Source: Phaeosaccion multiseriatum
Taxonomy: Eukaryota; Ochrophyta, other classes
DNA: 64,000 nt
Direction of reading: 5' to 3'
Assembly (NCBI GenBank): GCA_965112735.1
Contig: OZ218954.1
Span: forward strand, 62,001-126,000
Each line of letters begins with the position of its first letter. Positions within the stretch are counted from its first letter, which is position 1. The notes beneath the pieces are model-generated. The model searched no databases. It had not been told where the DNA came from and worked only from the letters and a program-made list of their open reading frames with translations. Of this stretch, positions 33,485 through 42,012 are shown piece after piece. The position numbers were made by a program, and so were the translations under genes.

Positions 33485-33764
33485 GTTACGATATAAGGCA
33501 TCCCAATATGCCTTCAGTATTATCCAAACGCTTATCCCACCAGTTTTCACGTGCTTTTTTCAACAGGGTACGACCCTCTGGTATCTCCTTGGGAACCCCC
33601 CTCGGGAAACATCATATTATTTTTTCCTCTTTCCTCAGGTAGGACTCGAACCCCTCTTTTGTTACGATATAAGGCATCCCAATATGCCTTCAGTATTATC
33701 CAAACGTCCATACTTGGACGTTTGGATAATACTGAAGGCATATTGGGATGCCTTATATCGTAAC
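33485..33764. repeat. Direct repeat plus perfect 50-bp palindrome
   Basis: A 46-bp word beginning GTTACGATATAAGGCATCCC occurs at 33485-33530. After 130 bp it recurs at 33661, where it is the left arm (33661-33710) of a perfect inverted repeat with a 4-base loop (TACT) and right arm 33715-33764. The middle segment has a minus-strand GGTTCGAGTCC, like a pol III B box. The structure abuts the 3' end of the retroelement. Confidence 0.95.
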
Positions 33765-33849
33765 AGCGGGTGACAAGGCGTGACTAACTGTGGTTGCTAT
33801 GCTGTGTGCTGATGGTCTCGCTGTCTGCTGGCTGGTGTACTCCTGCTCC

Positions 33850-36342
33850 TCAGGCGGCCGCTCCGTCGATGGCTCCCATGAGCCCCCAGTCGAGGGTTTC
33901 TGCTGCTTCGTGCTGCGTCATGGTGGCTCGAAGGAGGGTGCCATACCTGATCTCCCGCTGTGAGAGGGCGCGTTGAAGGGCGAGGGACAGTTGTTGGCGC
34001 AGGAGGCCCTTGATGGGGCCCGTGGCTGCCGCCGCTGCGGGGCCGAGCCCTCTTGATGCCTTGTGGATGGCCATCGCCTCGATGAGCTCGTCCGTTTGGT
34101 GGCCCAGTCTGCCGTACGTCTCGATTGCAATGCACTTCAGGGTTGAAGTCCCGGGCAGAAAACTGCCCAGGTAGTGAATGCGCTTGCGCTCTTCGGCGGC
34201 GGCTGCTGCGTGGCCTGGCGTGGTGGAGGCCCGTCCCACGTGGGTGGGGGCGGTGGGGTTGGTGACGGTGATGTCGCAGAGGAGGTTTCTCCGCAGGGGT
34301 GCGTCCGCTCCCGGGAAGCTACCTGCGGGATAGGTCAGATCCATGCGTAGGTCTCGGCCTGCTCGGGTGCCCGTGGGGCCGTCGAAGCAGGTCTGGTCCT
34401 CTACACGTGCTCCTCCAATGCCCACGCTGTGCATCATCCTCCCGAAGGCCTTGACGAGGAGGTGGTGTGTGTGGTTGTGGAGGCCGGTGCGGGGGCAGAT
34501 GGTGGCGTGGGTGGTGCTTGCCGTGCGGGCGCAGCCTGTGCCGAGGCAGGGTGGGGGCGGGTCCGCGTATGGCGTGTTGACACCGAGGTTGCGACGAAGG
34601 GCCATGGTCCATTCTGCGGGGGCCATGGTGTTGTGGCCGTGGGGGAGCGCTCCGAGGAAGGCCATGGCGCCCCTTCCTCGCTGTGAGTGGAGTCGGGCTG
34701 TTGCCATTTCCTGTGTCTCCTCTCCCCTCTGTGCCTCTGCCGGTGTGACGTCGATGGTGGCGATGCTCTGCGTCAGCTCCTCATGGCGGCGTTTGTGGAT
34801 GAAGGTGGTGAGGGCCTTCTGGACGCCGTGGGTCGGTTGACGGCCTGCCTGATGGCTCCTGCGCACGTTGCGTCGCGCTGTGTCTTGGGCTTGGTGGTCA
34901 GGCGGCTCGAGTACGCGTGAGCGGGCCTCGTCGAACTGTGCCTGACCCACTGCTTGGATGAGGGGGGCCTCAGGGACCCCCTCCTCGTGCAGGAGGTTGA
35001 CGCTGTCGGCGACGCTCTTGAGGGCTCCGTTGGTGAACAGCTGGTCCGGTAGGGCGCTCTCTTGGGAGCTGTCCCGGCGTGCGGTGCGGCTGAGCAGGGG
35101 GGGGAGGGTGAGCATCTTGTTGCCAAGGTATGCTGCTGGGGCGATGTCGTGGAGGCTGGTGAGGCCGAGGCCGCCGAAGCGCCGTGCCGTATGCATTTGT
35201 AGGCGCTGTGTCTCCGTCCATGGCTCCTCTTGTGCATCTGCGGCCTGCTCCAGAGGGGGGGCATCGGGGAGTCGCATGATGTGGGCCAGTGTCGCCCTGT
35301 TGGTGCGGTCTGCCCTGCTGCCGAGGGCGCGTCGGAAGATGGAGGGGTCAATGGCTCTCGCCAGGTGTGTGAGCCTGGCTGGGAGGCATTGGAGGAGGAC
35401 GAGGGTGGCCGCCTGGGTGTTGTCCCACTCGCTGCAGTGTTTGGCGAGTTGGAGGTAGCCCCTGGGGTCTTCTTGGCCGAGGATGTTGCGGAGGTACTCT
35501 TCGATGTACTCCTCCGTGCCGACGGGGATGCCGGCTACCACGGTACCCTCGGTGGCAAGTGTGGCGCCCTGCCGTTGGGCGTGGTCCCTGTCAGCCTGTG
35601 TTGGCTGCTTGCCTTTGCCCATGAGGTAAACCGTTTTCCTCTCGTTGAACTCGAGGCCCAAGCCTCGGAATTGGGCTTGGAGATGGGCATGGCGTGGGGC
35701 GTAGGTCTCTAGGGGTGCGTCGGGTTCCAGCTGGTCCATGAGGTCGTCTGCGTAGGCGGAGATGGTGGGGCGGTTCGCTGCGGTGTCGGCTGTGTTCTGA
35801 ACTTTCAGCACTGGGTGGATGGCGGCTGCGAACATGAGAGGCCCTTCTGGTGCTCCTTGGTTGACTCCGGAGCTCTGGTGGATGGTCTGGGTGCCGTCTG
35901 GTGTGAGGGCGTTGTGGGCGGAGGCGTGGGAGAGGCTGGCGATGGCGTAGTTGATGCCTGCTGGGTCGATGGTAGGGAGTGCGCCTGAGGCTAGGACGCC
36001 TCTGGCACGCGACACGCGGGTGTAGGCCTTGGTGATGTCATGCAGCACGACGGTTTTGCCGGCATCGTGCGCTAGCTGGGCTGCTGCGGCGTGTGTTTCC
36101 CCTCCGCCTCTGACCGCTACCGCTAGCTGTCCTGCGCTTCTGAGCTCTGGGCCCACCCTGTCCGCGATGAGCTTCATGTGACAGCTCTCCACGAGGCTGC
36201 GGTAGAGGTTGGGGGATGTCACAGGACGCGCTTTCTCGCCGAGGGCTGCGGCGCTGGTGCTGAACCACCGTTTGGCGAGCTGTGGAGGCAGTGGAGTGTC
36301 CCCCGTTCGGAGCAGCTCGTAGGTGTCAGTCAGAGCCTCCAC
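33850..36342 (-). CDS. Reverse transcriptase with C-terminal restriction-like endonuclease domain
   Basis: An open frame of 830 codons, intact in itself. RT motifs in order: RPVTSPNLYRSLVES (entry motif), HDITKAYTRVSRA (motif A, Asp), SGVNQGAPEGPLMFA (motif B), ISAYADDLMDQ (motif C, YADD catalytic pair), LGLEFNERKTVYLM (motif D). The C-terminal third has a Cys/His cluster (CLGTGC, ATICP, HNHTHH), then DLRMDLTYP, NLLCDITVTNPTAPTH, AEERKRIHYLGSF and CIAIETYGRLG, which fits the PD-(D/E)XK endonuclease of R2-like elements. The first codon is only where the frame opens; coding similarity (PDSPQEYAIVEAL) continues a little upstream, so the real protein starts in another frame. Role: target-primed reverse transcription at a nicked chromosomal site. 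Confidence 0.85.
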   Translation of the reverse strand: MEALTDTYELLRTGDTPLPPQLAKRWFSTSAAALGEKARPVTSPNLYRSLVESCHMKLIADRVGPELRSAGQLAVAVRGGGETHAAAAQLAHDAGKTVVLHDITKAYTRVSRARGVLASGALPTIDPAGINYAIASLSHASAHNALTPDGTQTIHQSSGVNQGAPEGPLMFAAAIHPVLKVQNTADTAANRPTISAYADDLMDQLEPDAPLETYAPRHAHLQAQFRGLGLEFNERKTVYLMGKGKQPTQADRDHAQRQGATLATEGTVVAGIPVGTEEYIEEYLRNILGQEDPRGYLQLAKHCSEWDNTQAATLVLLQCLPARLTHLARAIDPSIFRRALGSRADRTNRATLAHIMRLPDAPPLEQAADAQEEPWTETQRLQMHTARRFGGLGLTSLHDIAPAAYLGNKMLTLPPLLSRTARRDSSQESALPDQLFTNGALKSVADSVNLLHEEGVPEAPLIQAVGQAQFDEARSRVLEPPDHQAQDTARRNVRRSHQAGRQPTHGVQKALTTFIHKRRHEELTQSIATIDVTPAEAQRGEETQEMATARLHSQRGRGAMAFLGALPHGHNTMAPAEWTMALRRNLGVNTPYADPPPPCLGTGCARTASTTHATICPRTGLHNHTHHLLVKAFGRMMHSVGIGGARVEDQTCFDGPTGTRAGRDLRMDLTYPAGSFPGADAPLRRNLLCDITVTNPTAPTHVGRASTTPGHAAAAAEERKRIHYLGSFLPGTSTLKCIAIETYGRLGHQTDELIEAMAIHKASRGLGPAAAAATGPIKGLLRQQLSLALQRALSQREIRYGTLLRATMTQHEAAETLDWGLMGAIDGAAA

Positions 36343-37763
36343 GATTGCGTACTCCTGGGGGCTGTCCGGGGGTACTTGACGTGGCTCGCCCTGCGCCCGT
36401 CTGCTCCTTGGCCCTTCCAGTAGTTGACCCTCCGGTAGGTCAGCAGCATGGCTGTGCTGATCTCCTCTCTGGTGACGTCGTTGCCATTCTCGGGGTGCTC
36501 CTGCACCTGGGTTCTGGCGTACTCCCTGGCTGCTGTTGCTGCTGTGTTGATCTCTTCGAGGCTCTCGTCGACGTGCGCTTGCTGGAGGCGTCGAAAGGTC
36601 TCGTGTGTGGGAGGGAGGTGGCCGTCTCTGCTCTTTGTGCTGAGCCTCGCCGCGGCCTTGTGCAGGCCTCCGGGTTTGGTGAGCAGGTGGGCGCAGGTTT
36701 CTCTCCGTCGCTCCTCTGTCTGTGCCTGTGCTGGGGGTGGTGGGCGGCGTGCGTGTGCTGTGGCTATCGCTGCTTGTGCGAGTGGGGCGATGTCGAGGTC
36801 GAGGACCATCTGTATCCGCTGCTGGCGGCTGTAGGCTCCGTCTTTAGAGAAGAGCATGGCAGGGAGGAGGTGGTGGAAGACATCCCATGCCAGAAGGGTG
36901 TGGAGGGTGGCGTCGGTGGGTCCGTTCTTGTGGGCCCTCAGCGCCCTGTTCCAGTTGTTGAGCGCTCTTTGCTGTAAGCTGATAATCAAGCTTACGTGGC
37001 GGGGGTTGCACTGCGCTACTGTCTCAAACGCGAGTGTTGAGAGGATGGTACCCTGCGGGTCCAGGGCCCCTAGGCGGAGGACGTTTGGGTGCTGCATGGG
37101 CCATCCTTCCTCGGGTGTATCGTCGTTGGCTGGCCCTTCTCCGTCCCCTCCGTCCCCGCCGCTACCTCCTTGGCCTCTGCTCCGTCCTCCTCCCCCTCGT
37201 CTCGCTGCTGCTGCTGTGGTTCCTTGCGTGCGTGTGCTATCTCCCCCTGCCCTTTCTCTCTGAGGTCCCCTCTCTGCTGCTGCTCCTTGTCCGTTTCCTT
37301 CCCCCTCCCTCGTCCTCCTCTTCGTCCTTCTACTCCACTTGGCGCTGCTGCGATTGCTCCTCCTCCTCCTCCTCCTCCTTCCGCGTGCCCTCGCCCTCCT
37401 CCTCTGCCCGTGGGGGTGGTGGGTTGGTACGGGTTGAGCCTGGCCGTTGCTGTCGTGTGCTGGGGCGTTGCCGTACGCGACGGGTCCTCGTTTGGGTCTG
37501 GGCCTAGATAGGCGTTCTCGAGGTCGTTGAGGGGGCCTTGGTAGGCCGATGCTGCGTTGCCTTGGGTGAGGATGGTCCTGAGGGCGGGGATGGCTCGTTG
37601 AGCTTGGTAGCCAGCCATGCAGCCTTGCGCGGGGCAGGGGAGGTTGCCTGGTGGTATGACGGGCTGCTGGTTGGCTCTCCTCAGTGTGGCTTGGTCGTTC
37701 AGGTGGTGAAGGAGGCACGCGGGGTGAACGGTGTGTTGGCAGCGTCGGGTGCGTACTGGCCAC
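36330..37763 (-). pseudogene. Middle part of the retroelement, frame-shifted
   Basis: A 477-codon frame. Its second half (from about 37110 down to 36400) looks coding: MQHPNVLRLGALDPQGTILS, RALNNWNRALRAHKNGPTD, LLAWDVFHHLLPAM and a helical stretch before the RT. Its first half is probably a shadow of the neighbouring frame at 37618-37070 (MAGYQAQRAIPALRTILTQG). The change between these two frames is somewhere in the Glu/Gln/Arg-rich linker. The frame runs past the RT start and ends in WRL, where the RT frame takes over. Confidence 0.6.
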
Positions 37764-40221
37764 TCCGTGGTTGGTGCGATGAAGGGGGGTCCGCGTCAGA
37801 CATGCATATGCAGCATATCGGGGCTGGGGGGGCGGTAGGTTGGGGTGGGGGTGTGTGTCGGGTGGTGGGGGGTGGCTGGGACTGGCGGCGCCGTCCTTGG
37901 CTGGCCTGCGCGTGCTGCTGATGCGACTCTCTGCGCTCCCTCGCTAGGCGATCCCTTGCGCGGCCCATAGCTCTCCCTCCTTGTGCTGTGATGGCCTGCT
38001 CGATCGTGTGCCGGTAGCAGGGGTTGCGGCAGTAGGGGCAGAGGTGGTCGTTGCGGTTGGGGTACGTGCTCATGACTCCCAATGCGCAGTGGTTGTGCAC
38101 GTGATGTTCGTCTTCGTGCATGGCGACTTGTGCTTGTCCAGTGAGCGGTTCCATACACACCGGGCAGTTGGGTAGCTCCTCGTTGTTGGTGGGGTCGCCT
38201 CCTCCTTCTGCTTCGTCACCTCCTCCCTCTGCTTGCCCTTCCCCTCCTTCTGCCGCTGCTTCCCGTGCCAGTGCTGGGCGCTCTCCTCCGCCTCTGCTGT
38301 TTTCGCCCTCTCCCCCCCCTGCTACTACTCTTCCGTCGCGGTCTCCTCGTCCCCCTCCCCTGTGTCCCGCTCGCTCTCCTCTCCCTTCTCCCTCCGGGTC
38401 GTGCTCCCGTGTAGTGTCTGTCCCACCTGCTCTTGTCGGTGGGGGCATGCTGCGAGCTCGTGGTGGGATGGTTGACGATGCCGGGAGGTGTGCTGCTTCG
38501 TATGCTCGTATGCATGTGTGGCATATGGGCTGCCGTAGGCCTGCTTGCGGGAAGCTTCTGAGGAGGGATCTGCCGGAGTTTCTGTGGGCCAGGTTGCCGC
38601 ATCCACGTATACAGTCACGTAGCTGATACGTTCTGTTCTGTGGTCCGCTCTGTGGGCCGTTGGCGCGGTACCACAGGATTGACGCGGCCTGGGGGTGGTG
38701 TTCGCGCATCCATCGTTCCCACTCTCGGCCGCGGTTGGGGTGGTGGCTCAACTGGTGCCTGTTGAGGCGGTCTCTGGACCTGCCGACCGTGACGAAGGTG
38801 TCATTGCACTGTTCGAAGTTGCAGAGGACTCCCGTGGCGATGTAGTTGTTGTCAATGTTCCTGCGGTACGCTGTGGTGTTGTTGTGGGTGTCGTCCGTCT
38901 GTGGCGTGGTTGTGTCACTTTGGGTGGGGGGTGTTGGCGGTCCTGGTGCGGTTCCCCGGGGGGCCTGCCTCGTGCGTAAGGCGAGGGCTTGCCCCGGCGC
39001 CCACCACGGTGTGGCCATGGTGTTGGCGAAGGGGGAGGTGGTGGTGTTGTTGGTGTGGTCGCGTAGGGCGTGGCCGTAGCGCTCAACGATGGCTTGGACG
39101 TCGGGTAATACCGCGATGAGTTCCTCCTGTCGTGAGGCGGTGATGTAGTCGTTGACCAACTCGTTGGAGGTGATCTCTTGGCCTGCGAGCGTGTGGGCAT
39201 AGGCCTCTACGATCTGTTGCCATCCAAGGGGGTAATCTCCTCCCCCATGTGGTCTTCCGGGGGTGGTGGGGGGGCCTCCGCTCCTTAGAGCTTGTCTGAG
39301 GAGGGGCATATAGAAGTGCGAGTTGGTAGGCGGGAGCGCCGCGTCGCGCTGGTGGCGTATGGTGTTGCTCCATGTCGTTGGTGCGTGTCCATGCGTGTCT
39401 GTTTCGAGTGATGCTGTCTCTTCCTCGTGCGTCGTGGGGGGTGGTCGTACGAGGTCGGCGATGGCCTCGGCCGTGTTGTGGTGGGTCAGTTCCGTCGCGG
39501 TGAGGTTTAGGCTTGCGAACTCAGCGCTGATGCGTCGGCTGGCGGATGCTGGCGCTTGTTCGTTGAAGAAGAGGTTCGGGTGTTGCCGTATGGGGGTCGT
39601 GGCTGTGAGGTGGGTGTCTTCGTATTCGTCTTGGAGGATGGAGACGATTTGCTCTGTGATCCCGTGTGCGTTTCTGTGAGTTGACGCGTTGGTGGTTTGG
39701 GCTGGATCTGAGGCTCGGAAAGTGGCGGTTGGCCTTTCCGGGCTGCGTGCTCGGGGGGTCCTGCTTCGTCCCCTTGGCCTCGTGGTTGGCTGCATGGGTG
39801 CTGGGCTGGTCGCTGTGGGGGGTGGTGCTGTTGTAGGGCCTGTTGTCTCGCTGGCGGGCGTGGTAGATCTCCTGGCGGCTGGTGCTGTTTGTTGCCGTGT
39901 CGTTGAGATCGGTTGTGGTTGCTGCTGCTGGGGGTGGGCTTCCGCTGCTGTTGCTGTGGGTTCCGTGAGTGCTGGTGGGAGCTGTGGGTCCTGCGGGAGG
40001 GTGTTGCGGGGTGCTGCGGCCGCTGGTGGAGCCGTGATGGGGGTGGGCACGCCTTCCCGTGCTGGTGTTTGGCGAATTGCTGCTGCCGCTGCCCGTCTCT
40101 CCCTTCTTTCGAGCCGCTGCTGATCGCGGCTCATAGGTGGCTCCTGCTGGGTTGCTGTGAGGTTTGCTGGTGTCTCCTGGGCTCCGGGGGGCCGCGTGGC
40201 CCCCCTGTCGTCCCCTTCCAT
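37699..40221 (-). CDS. N-terminal retroelement protein with zinc finger and RING-type domains
   Basis: An 840-codon frame starting MEGDDRGATRPPG. The first 200 residues are Pro/Ala/Thr-rich. Around residue 460-500 is a C2H2-like finger (VLCNFEQCNDTF, then RLNRHQLSHH), followed by a Cys/His cluster (CIRGCGNLAH, ICHTCIRAYE). Around 700-745 is a RING-like domain: NCPVCMEPL, HHVHNHCALG, CPYCRNPCYRH. A second RING begins near the end (ICCICMSDAD) but the frame then ends; its remaining Cys/His residues (RRCQHTVHPACL, CPAQGC) are in the neighbouring frame. The switch lies at a run of six C on the coding strand (37783-37788). RING domains suggest ubiquitin ligase activity or plain zinc binding; the sequence does not decide. 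In R2-like elements N-terminal zinc fingers bind target DNA. Confidence 0.75.
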   Translation of the reverse strand: MEGDDRGATRPPGAQETPANLTATQQEPPMSRDQQRLERRERRAAAAAIRQTPAREGVPTPITAPPAAAAPRNTLPQDPQLPPALTEPTATAAEAHPQQQQPQPISTTRQQTAPAARRSTTPASETTGPTTAPPPTATSPAPMQPTTRPRGRSRTPRARSPERPTATFRASDPAQTTNASTHRNAHGITEQIVSILQDEYEDTHLTATTPIRQHPNLFFNEQAPASASRRISAEFASLNLTATELTHHNTAEAIADLVRPPPTTHEEETASLETDTHGHAPTTWSNTIRHQRDAALPPTNSHFYMPLLRQALRSGGPPTTPGRPHGGGDYPLGWQQIVEAYAHTLAGQEITSNELVNDYITASRQEELIAVLPDVQAIVERYGHALRDHTNNTTTSPFANTMATPWWAPGQALALRTRQAPRGTAPGPPTPPTQSDTTTPQTDDTHNNTTAYRRNIDNNYIATGVLCNFEQCNDTFVTVGRSRDRLNRHQLSHHPNRGREWERWMREHHPQAASILWYRANGPQSGPQNRTYQLRDCIRGCGNLAHRNSGRSLLRSFPQAGLRQPICHTCIRAYEAAHLPASSTIPPRARSMPPPTRAGGTDTTREHDPEGEGRGERAGHRGGGRGDRDGRVVAGGGEGENSRGGGERPALAREAAAEGGEGQAEGGGDEAEGGGDPTNNEELPNCPVCMEPLTGQAQVAMHEDEHHVHNHCALGVMSTYPNRNDHLCPYCRNPCYRHTIEQAITAQGGRAMGRARDRLARERRESHQQHAQASQGRRRQSQPPPTTRHTPPPQPTAPPAPICCICMSDADPPSSHQPRSGQYAPDAANTPFTPRASFTT

Positions 40222-40240
40222 GGTGGCCCTGTCTTAAGCA

Positions 40241-40748
40241 GAAAAAAAGAAGGGGTATTGTGTGAGAACGACATAACCAGATCGTCCAAGGAGGATTATG
40301 TCCTTCCCATGGAGCTGGCTATGACCACGCAGTGGTGTGCCGCTGGCTGAGGGGTGCGACATTTATATTAGAGCTTATGGGCTCAGTATTGGTGCGACAG
40401 GTATCCGAAGGAGGGAGGACTTTGCATGGGCCGCGGAAGAGTGAAATTGGTCAAGAAGTGTACTGTTGAGGAGCGTGAGAGCCAGCATGTCCGAAGAGGA
40501 TTGTGCCAGTCCCATGGAGCTGTGAGAGCGTACAAGAGTTGTAGAGAGAGGGGTTGTGAAACTCAGCCTCGGGGTGGATGTGGTGGGATGTACCAGAGGC
40601 GTGCACGGAGGCATGTACAGAGGCAGACACGAATGGAAAGGAGGGGAGCAGAGCAGAAGGAGCTTGCCCAGTGTACGCCTGTGCCGAAACGAGGAGCTGC
40701 CACGGAGATCAGTGGGAGAAGAACGAAGAGGGCAAAATTCTCCCCTTC
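40241..40748. other. 5' flank of the retroelement with dispersed repeat words
   Basis: 40286-40316 has GGAGGATTATG and CCCATGGAGCTGGC; 40351-40392 has TATATTAGAGCTTATGGGCTC followed by AGTATTGG; 40496-40528 has GAGGATTGTGCCAGTCCCATGGAGCTGTG. These match words at 33152-33273 in the same orientation. No gene is supported, though a 117-codon frame at 40426-40779 (+) exists. Confidence 0.5.
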
Positions 40749-40961
40749 TCGACCCTGGACAAGATTATCTGATTACTGATTACGGCCGGCGCAGCCGGCC
40801 TGATTACTGATTATGGCGCCAGCCTGAGGAAATGGCCGGCGCCAGCCGGCCTGGTTGCTGATTACAGCCGGTGGCCAGCCGGCCTGATGACTGATTATGC
40901 ACCAGCCGGGGGCTGATTACTGATTATGGCCGGCGCACACGGTCATCTTGTCCAGGGTCGA
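40749..40961. mobile_element. MITE-like element with perfect 17-bp terminal inverted repeats
   Basis: 213 bp, beginning TCGACCCTGGACAAGAT and ending with its exact reverse complement. Inside are six copies of CTGATTACTGATTA-like words alternating with GGCCGGCGCCAGCCGGCC-like palindromes. Same layout as the 140-bp element at 6782-6921, but with its own terminal and internal words. Confidence 0.75.
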
Positions 40962-41356
40962 CCCTTAAATCGAAGGAGAGGAGAGGAAGGAGGAGAAGGA
41001 AGCAGCGGAGGAGCAGGCGGGAAAAGGTAATGGGGTCGGGTTGCTTGCGAGGCAGGGGATCCGATCCATGTCGGCATGTCGGGGATGAGATTCAGCTGCC
41101 CTGTGGCCTGTGGAGAGGGCTGGAAGATGCTGGCTGCTGTTGGTGCTGCCACAAGCTAATGCAGTCGTCGGGAAAGGGAGCTATCGAGTGGTGTGGTGGT
41201 GACTTTCTTGTTGCTGCCCCACTGCGCTGTGCGCACAAAGAGGAAGGGGGCCAGCGTGGAGAGCATTATTGGAGACTTTGTGGCTGCCTACCACCGCTAC
41301 CGCTCAGGAGGAGGAGGGGATCCTGATGATAATGATGATGCTGATGATGATGATAC

Positions 41357-41401
<45 letters not shown>

Positions 41402-41437
41402 GGATGATGATGATGATGATGCTGATGATGATGATAC

Positions 41438-41469
<32 letters not shown>

Positions 41470-41482
41470 CTGATGATGATAC

Positions 41483-41516
<34 letters not shown>

Positions 41517-41545
41517 AATGATGATGATGCTGATGATGATGATAC

Positions 41546-41593
<48 letters not shown>

Positions 41594-42012
41594 GGATGAT
41601 GATGATGGCGAGAGACAGATGGAGGAGTGGGCGGTGCTGGAGGAGAGCATGGTGGCGGCGAGTGAGAAGAAGCGCGGACGGAAGGCGCTGCGAGCGTGCG
41701 TGCGTGTGGAGTGCCCTGCTGCTGATTCTTCGGGACTTGAGAGATTTAGTGAGCCGACCGCCTTCCAGTCAGTCGACAGTCCGCCTCATGGCCTTCGATG
41801 CGGTGAAGCTTGAAGCCTGGCTCGTTGGCAATGGATGCGTATCGCAGAGTGAGGCAACAAGAGCGACCGTGAGGTGCACGGGCTGAATAAATTCAATACA
41901 ATTATCAATCAAAGACACGTAAAACTCTATCACGCTGCTGCTTTCAGCTGCAGTTTATTGGACCTTCCCAACAGCAGGTAGCGGGCCGTACAGTACAGGG
42001 CGTCAGGCCTCC
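40962..42012 (+). other. Possible acidic-protein gene around a (GAT)n tract
   Basis: The frame at 41193-41813 (+) reads ESIIGDFVAAYHRYRSGGGG, a long poly-Asp stretch from GAT triplets, then ERQMEEWAVLEESMVAASEK. The flanks look somewhat coding, but start, splice sites and product cannot be fixed. A Cys-rich frame at 41030-41326 overlaps in another register. I do not recognise a family. Confidence 0.2.
41323..41606. repeat. (GAT)n microsatellite with GCT, ACT and GAG interruptions
   Basis: About 95 triplets. The interruptions themselves recur as blocks (GCTGATGATGATGATACT appears several times), so whole blocks have been duplicated. Confidence 0.97.

Larger units (their letters stand above)
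33780..40240 (-). mobile_element. Non-LTR retrotransposon with RING fingers, reverse transcriptase and RLE-type endonuclease
   Basis: About 6.4 kb on the minus strand. From the 5' end: zinc-finger and RING-rich protein (40221 down), a Glu/Gln/Arg-rich linker, a helical region, reverse transcriptase, zinc knuckle, and a PD-(D/E)XK-like domain. Order and motifs fit the R2/CRE/NeSL side of non-LTR elements, which carry a restriction-like endonuclease after the RT. Frame changes near 37787, between about 37600 and 37100, and near 36380 break the coding into three or four frames, so this copy is likely inactive unless recoding is used. The 5' end is uncertain and no poly-A was seen. Base use (GC-rich, no microsatellites, no GGCAGTGGATGG) differs from the neighbouring genes. 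Confidence 0.8.

Noticed and set aside
33600-33660. tRNA gene suggested by GGTTCGAGTCC on the minus strand
   Set aside because: The T-arm stem pairs poorly and I could not form an acceptor stem or D-arm; at most a pol III-derived remnant.
33918-39373. Many plus- and minus-strand frames overlapping the retroelement (for example 34343-34840, 35230-35712, 39689-40123)
   Set aside because: Shadow frames in GC-rich coding DNA; they lack domain motifs and overlap the RT and RING frames.
33780-40240. LTR retrotransposon or DIRS-type element
   Set aside because: No long terminal repeats, protease, integrase or tyrosine recombinase seen; RT motifs and the PD-(D/E)XK-like end fit a non-LTR element.
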